Shown here: piece after piece, positions 55,509 through 63,075 of the stretch
How the letters are laid out: every line of letters begins with the position of its first letter
How positions within the stretch are numbered: the first letter of the stretch is position 1
From: Kordiimonas gwangyangensis DSM 19435 = JCM 12864
GTDB taxonomy: Bacteria; Pseudomonadota; Alphaproteobacteria; Sphingomonadales; Kordiimonadaceae
Assembly (NCBI RefSeq): GCF_000375545.1
Contig: NZ_AQXF01000007.1
Span: 103,530-167,529 of the forward strand
Length of the DNA stretch: 64,000 nt
Direction of reading: 5' to 3'
Notes under the pieces: generated by a model
What the model was told of the DNA's origin: nothing
The model's database searches: none
Seen by the model: the letters and a program-made list of their open reading frames with translations, nothing else
Made by a program: the position numbers and the translations under genes

Positions 55509-57083
55509 TCACACCCGCTGCAGGCCATATTGTTTGATACGTGCGATCAGCTCGCGGTGCGGCAACAGTTCGCTTGAGAGATGTTCGGCATAGCCGCGCA
55601 TTTCTTTGAAAAACTGCTTCGCGGTATCTGCATCGGCATAACGGCCTTGAAGTGGCTCCACCGCAGTCCCAAAGCCCATGCCGTAGAGCACATAGAGATA
55701 GTTATCGAGGTTAAAGACATCGAGTTTTGACGAGAAGTCATACGTGCTCGGCACCTGATCCCGCCAAACGGCGAGATTCTCGAGGAGGCTGGCTGGAATG
55801 CTCGCCTCATCACGGTTGTCGCGCCAGAACTGGCTGTCATCCCGCTTCGACAGGCAATAATGCAACTTGATGAAATCGATCACCCGGTCCCATGCATTGC
55901 GGACGCGCGCGTTGAAACGGGGTGCCAGTGTATCCATCGCCGCGCGGTGAGGGGGGAACTGTTCCGCCAACATGCGCGCGGTGGCGTCATAGATCAGGAT
56001 ACCAGTCGCCTCAAGTGGCTCGACAAAGCCCTGGGACAGGCCAATCGCCACACAATTTTTCACCCAGTATTGTTCGCGGTAACCGATACGCATCGGAATG
56101 CGGCGGCAGTCCACCTTGTCAGCCAAATCGCCCACGCTTTTGCGCAGGTAGGTGCGCAGCACCTCTTCCGCCCTATCATGATCCGTGTATTTGCTACTGT
56201 ATACATACCCGGTACCGCGGCGTGCGGAGAGGCCTATATCCCAAATCCATCCGGCTTCCTGCGCGGTCGCAATAGTATGGCAGGGGATGACTTCGTCCTC
56301 AGCCATATAAGGCACCTGTGCCGCGAGTGCGTAATCAACAAACAGCACATCATCCTTGGGGATAAAACCGACACCGAGTTTCTTCTCAATCAGCAGCGCG
56401 GCAAAACCGGTACAATCGACAAACATATCGGCTTCAAGCGTGCCCGCACCGTCCGTCACGACAGCATTGATATCACCGCCCTCAGATAGTTCCACATCCG
56501 TAACATTAGCCAGAATGTGCGCGACACCGAGATTTTCAGTGGCATGTTTGGTCAGGAAAGCAGCGAATTTGGCAGCGTCCAGATGATAGGCGTAATTGAC
56601 CGCGCCATCATACTCCGCGTGCGTCATCAGCTTTGGGCCAAAGTTGCCTTCGCACAAACGTTCCTGCACAGAAACCGCATCCGCAAAAGAGGCATTACCC
56701 GCATGCCCCATCAGCCAATAAGGCGTGGGGTCGACCATGCTGCGGTCCGGATAGTCAAAAACATGATGGTAGGCATGCCCAGCACCGGATGCAGGCGCAT
56801 GCAGCCAGTCGGCAAACTTGATGCTCTGCTTGAAGGTGACATCACACGCGCGAACAAAGTCCGTTTCGCGGATGCCAAGGTGCTCAAGCGATGCGCGGAT
56901 GGCAGGCACGGTGCCCTCACCCACGCCGATGGTCGGGATGTTTGCGCTTTCAACAAGCGTGACCCTGACACCGCTTTCGCTTTTGCTATTCAGGGACCGT
57001 GCGAGATGGCATGCGGTGAGCCAGCCGGCGGTTCCACCGCCCACAACCAGCACATGCCTTACAGCTTTATTCTGTGTCGCCAT
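55509..57083 (-). CDS. Tryptophan halogenase-like flavoprotein (copy 2)
   Basis: 524 residues. It has LVVGGGTAGWLTACHL (residues 12-27), likely catalytic Lys85 in VTFKQSIKF, WIWDIGL in place of WxWxIP, and FVEPLEATG. It is clearly related to copy 1 but divergent, so the pair arose by an old duplication or was assembled from subfamilies. Both belong to the halogenase-like group found with SapC and TonB receptors rather than in antibiotic clusters. A redox modification of an incoming sugar or aromatic ligand is possible, but unproven. A gap of 18 bases separates it from sapC. Confidence 0.9.
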   Translation of the reverse strand: MATQNKAVRHVLVVGGGTAGWLTACHLARSLNSKSESGVRVTLVESANIPTIGVGEGTVPAIRASLEHLGIRETDFVRACDVTFKQSIKFADWLHAPASGAGHAYHHVFDYPDRSMVDPTPYWLMGHAGNASFADAVSVQERLCEGNFGPKLMTHAEYDGAVNYAYHLDAAKFAAFLTKHATENLGVAHILANVTDVELSEGGDINAVVTDGAGTLEADMFVDCTGFAALLIEKKLGVGFIPKDDVLFVDYALAAQVPYMAEDEVIPCHTIATAQEAGWIWDIGLSARRGTGYVYSSKYTDHDRAEEVLRTYLRKSVGDLADKVDCRRIPMRIGYREQYWVKNCVAIGLSQGFVEPLEATGILIYDATARMLAEQFPPHRAAMDTLAPRFNARVRNAWDRVIDFIKLHYCLSKRDDSQFWRDNRDEASIPASLLENLAVWRDQVPSTYDFSSKLDVFNLDNYLYVLYGMGFGTAVEPLQGRYADADTAKQFFKEMRGYAEHLSSELLPHRELIARIKQYGLQRV

Positions 57084-57101
57084 CTCGCCCCTTGCTGTGT
57101 C

Positions 57102-57803
57102 CTACGCGCGGCTTGACCGGTAGCGACCGAGACGGCGCATCTGATTGAGCGACATCAGGTGTGCATAGATTACCGGCAGGAAACCACGTTTCTTGAGGTC
57201 GAGGAATTTCTCGTCCGACAGCTCGCCGAGTTTTTTCTCGTCGATGAAATAGATACCCGTCAGGTTGATCTTCTGATCGTCCATATCGATGTTGAGTGAG
57301 CGCTCAGCCAGAAGGTCGAGCTCCGCGAGAAGCTTCACGAAGGCTTGCGTGATCTGGGTATGTTCAAAATAGGCTTCGATGCCTCTTTTGCGGCGCTCGA
57401 GGAACTCTGTGAGCTCACCCTTCTCGTTGAAAAGCGCTTCACCTTCGTCCTCGGAGACGAGCGGGCTTTCCTCATTGATGGCGAGCATCAGTTGTTCCTG
57501 ATTGTGCGCGTTTGGCACAAGGCGGAATGGCGCTTGAGTGAGAAGACCCGGCACATACATGCCCAGCCATTTGCCGTCCTCGATATAGAGGTTTTCGCCC
57601 GGCTTTACGCCAAGCATGGCAACGGCCTGAAATTCACCAGTGTCGGAATTTTTTACAAAAACAATCGGCATGTCCGTGGCTGCCGGAATAAATTCATGAA
57701 CAACGAGCGGAACAATATGTTCCTTGTCGAGCAGGGCAAATTCGCCCCCTTCGCGGACCTTGAGCTTGCTGTGCTGATCAGGATGCAACGGCATAATACG
57801 CAT
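57102..57803 (-). CDS. SapC family protein
   Basis: 233 residues, PF07277-type: MPLHPDQHSKLKVREGGEFALLDKEHIVPLVVHEFIPAATDMPIVFVKNSDTGEFQAVAMLGVKPGENLYI. A C-terminal HTH-like or coiled portion follows. It resembles the S-layer-linked SapC of Campylobacter in name only; in Proteobacteria it goes with TonB receptors and tryptophan-halogenase genes. The function is unknown. The start at 57803 is chosen because GGGAG lies upstream; the frame extends to 57824 or may begin at 57794. A terminator separates it from the receptor gene. Confidence 0.88.
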   Translation of the reverse strand: MRIMPLHPDQHSKLKVREGGEFALLDKEHIVPLVVHEFIPAATDMPIVFVKNSDTGEFQAVAMLGVKPGENLYIEDGKWLGMYVPGLLTQAPFRLVPNAHNQEQLMLAINEESPLVSEDEGEALFNEKGELTEFLERRKRGIEAYFEHTQITQAFVKLLAELDLLAERSLNIDMDDQKINLTGIYFIDEKKLGELSDEKFLDLKKRGFLPVIYAHLMSLNQMRRLGRYRSSRA

Positions 57804-57866
57804 CGCAGGAGTGCTCCCATACATTAGAGTAAAAATCGATCAGCCAACGTTATAGCGCGTATTGGG

Positions 57867-57893
57867 AAAAAGGGGAGACTTACTCCCCTTTTT
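57867..57893 (-). terminator. Rho-independent terminator after the TonB receptor gene
   Basis: GGGGAG/CTCCCC stem with a five-base loop followed, on the minus strand, by five T residues. It reduces read-through from the receptor gene into sapC. Confidence 0.88.
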
Positions 57894-57905
57894 CTTTGGT
57901 TTAGC

Positions 57906-60470
57906 CTAGAGCTTGAAGCTGATGCCGAGCGTAACGCGCCGTGCCATCTCAAACTCATAGAGCGGGAAGCCGCCCGTGAAGCCGCTGTTCGGCGTGTCCT
58001 CTACGTTGTTACCAAACTGCTTGGAACGATCTTCAAGCAAGTTCACCACATCAAGGTTCAGAGAAATCTGACTCGTGATGAAGTAAGACGCGGAGAGGTC
58101 AAGGCTGCCATACGGCTTGTGCAGACGGTTGCCATAGGAACCGGATTCACGAAGCATGTAGCTCGAACGCCAGTTGTAGGCGACACGGGCCTGGAAGTCT
58201 TCATTCTCATAGTAACCCGACACGTTGAACGAGTGCTTGGAGCTGTCGCTCAGGTATGGGTTGCCGTCCACGAACGTATCCGCATCGGTGGATGTATCCG
58301 TGTAGGTGTAGTTGAGGATGGTACCGAAGCCATTCTGGAAGTCCTGCTGGAACTGGGCTTCAAAACCCTTGATCGTAGCGGACTTGCCGTTGATCTTTTC
58401 CTGCACGGTCCAACCTGCTGCCGCTTCGTCCTCACGCGGCAGATCAAACGGGATCTGGTTCGCGGTTGCATGATATTCGGTGAAGTTCACGAAGTTCTTC
58501 ACGTCTTTCATGAACACGCCCACAGAGAAGAGCGAGCCTTCTGCGAAGTACCATTCAACGCCAAGGTCAAACTGGTTCGCAACAAACGGCTTGAGGCCAA
58601 CGTTACCAACAATCCAGAACTGGTTGTTCGGCAGGTCATCGTTCGAGCCGGTTACGTTCGGGTTCACATACATGTCCACATACTGCGGGCGGGCCATGGT
58701 ACGCGCCGCCGAACCACGCAGGATGACGTCATCTGCAAGGTCGATCGCGACGTTGAAGCTTGGCAGGATTTCCGAGTAGCTGGCATCAGCTTCGGATTTC
58801 ACACCGTTCAGGTAATAGGTCGAGGTTGCATCGGTATGCGCATAGCGAACACCGAAGTTACCGCGGAAGCCGTCACCTTCGAACTCAGCCATGGCGTACG
58901 CGGAGATGTTGATCTCGTCGATCTCGCTGTAGGCGCCTAGGTCTTCGTTTTCACCGATGATGCTTGCTTTCGCCCAGTCTTTGAGGGCATCAGCATCAAC
59001 TTCCAGCATCTGATAGTCACCTGCGCCAATATCCATAGTGCCAAGGATCAGGCCAGAGGTCGAAATCGTCGGGTTGAAACCGGCGGCCTGAATATACTCA
59101 AAACGGCGGCTCGTCGAGTTGTGGTCAGCATATTTGAAGCCGGTCTTGACCGAGTTCACCAGACCCCAGTCAACATCAAACGTCAGGTCAGCCTGCGCAT
59201 ATGTTTCCTTGTCGGTCTTCGGTGTACGGTTGAAGTTCGGGCCTGTACCCATGGTCAGGCTACCCGGATCATAGCTCGAGATATCGAAGCCATTGGTATC
59301 CCAGGTCTGCTCACCGTTGGTGAAGTCATAGGTGCCGCCCGGGATCGGCGTACCGCCCGTGCCGTCATCAACAACCATCTCGAAGTCGGTACCACCGGTC
59401 GAGGTCGTGTGACCGCCTTGAACTTCAAGCACATAACCGTCGCCCGAATAGGTCGCCGTCATGTCGTAAACGCTGGAGTTCATCGTCGCTTCACGCGGAC
59501 GCGCCTGATAGTAGGCGACATTGAGTGGGCCACAGACCGGCGTGCCGTTTTGCAGGCAGTTGTCAGGCACATCAACGCCCGACCAGGACGTGTTGCCTTG
59601 CGTCAGCCAAAGCGCATAGTTGGTGTTATCGGCGCGCATCTTCATGTCCATGTAGTTCGCGACGATATCGAGGTTCTCACTCGGGCGGAACTGGGCCGTT
59701 GCCGTAATGGCGGAGCGGCGGCGGTCCTGCTTGAAGGCAACCGGGCCTGCGCCCCATTCCCAGAATGCTTCATTACCCTGACGCTGCAGGTGACGGCGCT
59801 GGTATACGCCGGACACGAGAAGACCAAAGGTCTCGCCTTCGTTCTTCCAGCTGAAAAGACCGGACGCTTGCGGGTCGATCTTGTCAGAGTCGGTCTGGTG
59901 TTGGCCTTCGATCGAGCCGTAGATGCTCATGGAATCCATATCGAGCGGCTTACGGGTGTTGATCACAACCGTACCACCCACACCACCTTCGGCGAGGTCA
60001 GCTTGCGAGCTCTTGTAAACTTCGATGTTGCCAACAAGTTCGGACGGCAACAGTTCGTAGTTGAAGGAGCGTTTCGCCGGCTCAAGCACGAACCAGCCGG
60101 TCGACGCTACGTTCTGGCCGTTGAGTGTCGTAAGCGTCAGTTCATTACCCGCACCACGGATCGACACTGCCGCACCTTCACCAAACTGGCGCTGGATCGT
60201 CACACCCGGTACGCGCTGAAGCGATTCAGCAACGTTCTTGTCGGGGAATTTGCCGATATCTTCCGCGGAAATCGCATCAACAATCGCGTTGTTATTGCGC
60301 TTTACGTCAAGGCTCTGGCGGAGCGAGCCACGAATACCCGTAACAACAATCTCTTCAAACTCCTCCATGGAGCCTGACGAGGCCTGGTCTTGGGCAAACG
60401 CCGTGGTTGCGCTCCCAAGGACAGCCAGCGCACTCACCGACTGATAGAATAGTTTTTTGCTTTTACGCAT
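57906..60470 (-). CDS. TonB-dependent outer-membrane receptor
   Basis: 854 residues with a signal peptide (SVSALAVLGSATTAFAQ) and a TonB box EEIVVTGIR. The plug domain has IVDAISAEDIGKFPDKNVAESLQRVPGVTIQRQFGEGAAVSIRG and LVGNIEVYKSSQADLAEGGVGGTVVINTRKP; a 22-strand barrel ends with the aromatic ARRVTLGISFKL. It is of the TonB-Xanth-Caul type used for oligosaccharides. Given the GH20, nag operon and glk neighbours, chito-oligosaccharide or GlcNAc-containing ligands are likely. CAGGAGG precedes the ATG. Confidence 0.95.
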   Translation of the reverse strand: MRKSKKLFYQSVSALAVLGSATTAFAQDQASSGSMEEFEEIVVTGIRGSLRQSLDVKRNNNAIVDAISAEDIGKFPDKNVAESLQRVPGVTIQRQFGEGAAVSIRGAGNELTLTTLNGQNVASTGWFVLEPAKRSFNYELLPSELVGNIEVYKSSQADLAEGGVGGTVVINTRKPLDMDSMSIYGSIEGQHQTDSDKIDPQASGLFSWKNEGETFGLLVSGVYQRRHLQRQGNEAFWEWGAGPVAFKQDRRRSAITATAQFRPSENLDIVANYMDMKMRADNTNYALWLTQGNTSWSGVDVPDNCLQNGTPVCGPLNVAYYQARPREATMNSSVYDMTATYSGDGYVLEVQGGHTTSTGGTDFEMVVDDGTGGTPIPGGTYDFTNGEQTWDTNGFDISSYDPGSLTMGTGPNFNRTPKTDKETYAQADLTFDVDWGLVNSVKTGFKYADHNSTSRRFEYIQAAGFNPTISTSGLILGTMDIGAGDYQMLEVDADALKDWAKASIIGENEDLGAYSEIDEINISAYAMAEFEGDGFRGNFGVRYAHTDATSTYYLNGVKSEADASYSEILPSFNVAIDLADDVILRGSAARTMARPQYVDMYVNPNVTGSNDDLPNNQFWIVGNVGLKPFVANQFDLGVEWYFAEGSLFSVGVFMKDVKNFVNFTEYHATANQIPFDLPREDEAAAGWTVQEKINGKSATIKGFEAQFQQDFQNGFGTILNYTYTDTSTDADTFVDGNPYLSDSSKHSFNVSGYYENEDFQARVAYNWRSSYMLRESGSYGNRLHKPYGSLDLSASYFITSQISLNLDVVNLLEDRSKQFGNNVEDTPNSGFTGGFPLYEFEMARRVTLGISFKL

Positions 60471-60578
60471 GTTTTCCTCCTGGTTCCCACTTTATCGGAC
60501 GGCGCCACTCCCAATTAGGCACCACCACAATCTCTACTCACCCACTTCACAGAACTGGCCTGACCACGCGCCCGCGCA

Positions 60579-61568
60579 TCAAAACTCGCTCAATGAATCC
60601 ATGTACCAGCCAGCCGCGCCGATAACGCCGAGCTGCCCGTGTTCGATCAGATTGACCGGGATCGCCTCAAGGAAGGGGCGCATGTCGCCCTTCGCCGTGA
60701 AGCGGTCCATAAATTTGCTCTCGAGCAGGAAGTTCCTGATTTTGGGCAGGATGCCCCCTGCGAGATAAAGCCCACCGCGTGCACCGTATGAGAGCGCGAA
60801 GTTGCCCGCGGCGCTGCCAAGCATTTCGCAGAACAGCGACAGCGCTTCGGTGGCCAGCGCGTCGTCACCGGCAATCGCAGCTTCTGAAATTGCTTCGGGC
60901 GACGCCAGCGTGCCTGCGTTGCCGCCGATCACGCCAAGTGCGGTATAGATATTCAGAAGGCCTGGTCCGGAGAGCAGTTTCTCAACAGGCACAAAGCCGT
61001 GCGACTTGCGCAGGAATTTATAGATTTCAATCTCAAGGTCTGTCTCAGGCGCGAAACCGGATTGGCCGGCTTCGGTGTTGAGCGCAACCGGCGCGCCGCT
61101 GGCCTGCAACAGCACAGAAGCACCAAGGCCCGTGCCCGGACCGAGCACGGCAACAGCGCCCTGCTCCGGGCGGACAGCGCGGCGGTTCATCACCACCACA
61201 TCAGCCGGGTTGAGATAAAGCGTACCGTAGGCCACCGCGACAAAATCATTGATCGCGCAGATATTCTTGAGGCCCAGACGACCGCGAATATCCTTGAGCG
61301 ACACCCGCCACGGCAGATTGGCCGACATCAGGTCATCACCCATGAAGTAGCCCGCGCTCGCAATTGCGGCACCGCCAAGCTGCTTGCAGTCGATATCACC
61401 AAGAAATTCGTCGAGGATTTCAACAAGGCTGCCGAACTCGGCATTCTTGTATTTATGGTATTTGCGCACCGTGAGCGGACGAGCCGTGCGGTCAGCGCGC
61501 GAAATAAGACTAAGCCTGGAGTGGGTTCCACCAATATCGGCCGCGATGACCGGAGCTGATTCAACCAT
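60579..61568 (-). CDS. glk: Glucokinase-family hexokinase
   Basis: 329 residues of the bacterial Glk family (not ROK): IAADIGGTHSRLSL, ANLPWRVSL, AINDFVAVAYG, AVLGPGTGLGASVLL, ALNTEAGQSGFAP and PVEKLLSGPGLLNIYTALG. It phosphorylates glucose, or possibly GlcNAc or glucosamine, with ATP. It lies upstream of the TonB receptor rather than with zwf-pgl-edd, and no separate NagK is present in the window, so it may also serve GlcNAc. The start at 61568 follows GGAGG; the frame is open to 61805 through the leader. Confidence 0.93.
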   Translation of the reverse strand: MVESAPVIAADIGGTHSRLSLISRADRTARPLTVRKYHKYKNAEFGSLVEILDEFLGDIDCKQLGGAAIASAGYFMGDDLMSANLPWRVSLKDIRGRLGLKNICAINDFVAVAYGTLYLNPADVVVMNRRAVRPEQGAVAVLGPGTGLGASVLLQASGAPVALNTEAGQSGFAPETDLEIEIYKFLRKSHGFVPVEKLLSGPGLLNIYTALGVIGGNAGTLASPEAISEAAIAGDDALATEALSLFCEMLGSAAGNFALSYGARGGLYLAGGILPKIRNFLLESKFMDRFTAKGDMRPFLEAIPVNLIEHGQLGVIGAAGWYMDSLSEF

Positions 61569-61777
61569 GCCCCACCTCCATGCATCCGCGTCGGATATAT
61601 TTAGACAGATACTCAAACACATACCCTCCCCAGGCTTATCAAGGTCTTGAAACGCGACTTTCCGCGTGTCCCCCGCTGCTGCTGTGCCGGATCCTGTTCC
61701 ACCCCGGAAGGGAGAGGCGGAAGCAGGACTTCCGACCGGGAAACGCCACAGAGAGCTGACTTTAGTAAGATCAAAAA

Positions 61778-61791
61778 TGACAACGTTGTCC
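61778..61791. promoter_or_regulatory. Operator-like repeat 1
   Basis: TGACAACGTTGTCC; the inner 12 bases GACAACGTTGTC are a perfect palindrome. Best copy; taken as the consensus TGACAACGTTGTCA. It is 210 bases before the glk start. Confidence 0.65.
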
Positions 61792-61809
61792 AATAAAAAT
61801 TTCAAAAAA

Positions 61810-61823
61810 TGTTCACGTTGTCA
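61810..61823. promoter_or_regulatory. Operator-like repeat 2
   Basis: TGTTCACGTTGTCA, 12 of 14 matches to the consensus. Confidence 0.5.
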
Positions 61824-61830
61824 TTTTATG

Positions 61831-61844
61831 TGACATCGTTATCA
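61831..61844. promoter_or_regulatory. Operator-like repeat 3
   Basis: TGACATCGTTATCA, 12 of 14 matches; starts 21 bases after repeat 2, two helical turns. Confidence 0.5.
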
Positions 61845-61898
61845 TTATAAATGCTTGAAAATACGCAATTTCTGGAAATCCTGACCTTGTGGTCAGAT

Positions 61899-61912
61899 TG
61901 ACAACGTTGACT
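61899..61912. promoter_or_regulatory. Operator-like repeat 4 overlapping a -35-like element
   Basis: TGACAACGTTGACT, 12 of 14 matches. The TTGACA it contains (61898-61903) may be the -35 of the LacI-type gene, so binding would autorepress. Confidence 0.5.
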
Positions 61913-62031
61913 AGATTGGTAGGTCAGTTCATAAAGAATTGAAGACATTTTCAGGGGAGACTCGGGCATATTCGGCCCGCAGGCGTTCGTAACACCGGCC
62001 AGCCACTGGCCCAGCACAGCAAGGGTGCTTC

Positions 62032-63069
62032 TTGAGCAAAGCCACCATCAAAGACGTTGCACGGGTTGCGGAAGTCTCGTTGAAGACAGTTTCGCGGGTC
62101 ATCAACAATGAACCTACCGTCAAGGAAGCCACCCGCAAGAAGGTGTTGCAGGCGATTGAGGAGCTGAGGTACCAGCCGGACATGTCTGCGCGCAACCTGC
62201 GCGGCAACAAATCCTATGCCATTGCCCTCGTCTACGATAACCCCAACCCCTATTATGTGGTGGATGTGCAGGAAGGTGTGCTGCAAGCCTGCCGCGAACT
62301 TGGCTATAGCCTTCAAATCCACCCCTGCAACGCGAACGACGGCGACATTGTGGAGGAGCTGGCAGAGCTGGTGCGCAATTCCCGTCTCGCAGGCCTCGTG
62401 ATTGCGCCACCAATTTCTGAGGACGACAGGGTAACCGACGCACTTTATGAGCAAGGCATTCATCTGGTGCGCATTATCTCCGCCTCGAAGGCGCCGGACG
62501 GGGCGTCACCCGCCGTCTATGTGAATGACCGCGCCGCCGCGCACGCGGTGACCGACCATCTCATCCACAAAGGGCATAACAATATTGCCTTCCTGTGGGG
62601 GGAAGAAGAACACCATTCGAGTGGTGAACGTTTTGCGGGCTACCGGGCGGCGCTCGAGGAACACGGCATTCCTGTTCAGGACAGCCTGGTGATTGAGGGC
62701 TCATACAGCTTCGATAGCGGCTTCCAGCGAGCCAACACACTCCTGAGCGGTGATACACCGCCGAGTGCGATTTTTGGCTGTAACGACGAAATCGCTGCAG
62801 GTGCCTTGGCCGCTGCCAAGTCGCTTGGCCTGCGTGTACCGGAAGATGTGGCCATCGCAGGCTTTGAGAACAGCCCCTTTTCCAAACACGCACAGCCACC
62901 ACTGACCACAGCGGCACAGTCGCTCGGCGATATTGCGAAAAAGGCTATGATGCTTCTGGTTTCTGAACTCAGACCACAAGCCGTGGACGGAGAGAGCGCG
63001 TCTGAGCGCAAAAGCGAGTTCATCCCTGAACTTATTGCCCGCGCCTCCACCAGTGCAGAGGCGCGGTAA
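62032..63069 (+). CDS. LacI-family transcriptional regulator
   Basis: 345 residues. The HTH is residues 4-23 (ATIKDVARVAEVSLKTVSRV), followed by the hinge INNEPTVKEATRKKVLQAIEELRYQPDMSARNLRGNKS. A periplasmic-binding-like effector domain follows, with IAGFENSPFSKHAQPPLTTAAQ. It starts with TTG; AAGGGTG lies just upstream, and the N-terminus SKATIKDVARVAEVS begins as usual for LacI proteins. It is divergent from glk across a gap with four operator-like repeats. The likely effector is a sugar or sugar phosphate of the uptake locus. Confidence 0.94.
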   Translation: MSKATIKDVARVAEVSLKTVSRVINNEPTVKEATRKKVLQAIEELRYQPDMSARNLRGNKSYAIALVYDNPNPYYVVDVQEGVLQACRELGYSLQIHPCNANDGDIVEELAELVRNSRLAGLVIAPPISEDDRVTDALYEQGIHLVRIISASKAPDGASPAVYVNDRAAAHAVTDHLIHKGHNNIAFLWGEEEHHSSGERFAGYRAALEEHGIPVQDSLVIEGSYSFDSGFQRANTLLSGDTPPSAIFGCNDEIAAGALAAAKSLGLRVPEDVAIAGFENSPFSKHAQPPLTTAAQSLGDIAKKAMMLLVSELRPQAVDGESASERKSEFIPELIARASTSAEAR

Positions 63070-63075
63070 GAGGCC

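Larger units (their letters stand above)
61569..62031. promoter_or_regulatory. Divergent glk / LacI-type gene intergenic region
   Basis: The only gap above 300 bases. Its left part (61569-61777) would be a glk leader of about 200 bases. It contains two nested stems: outer CCCGG/CCGGG (61703-61740) and inner CGGAAG/CTTCCG (61718-61734). The right part contains four copies of a LacI-like operator (each listed) and a CTGACC-TTGT-GGTCAG inverted repeat (61881-61896). No open reading frame with a ribosome binding site is seen. Confidence 0.6.

Noticed and set aside
59121-60377. 418-codon plus-strand frame opposite the TonB receptor
   Set aside because: Antisense to the plug and barrel of a recognisable receptor; His/Arg/Val-rich composition expected for a shadow frame.
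61569-61805. N-terminal extension of Glk to an ATG at 61805
   Set aside because: The extra 79 codons have no resemblance to glucokinases, include the structured leader, and lack the strong GGAGG site that precedes the ATG at 61568.
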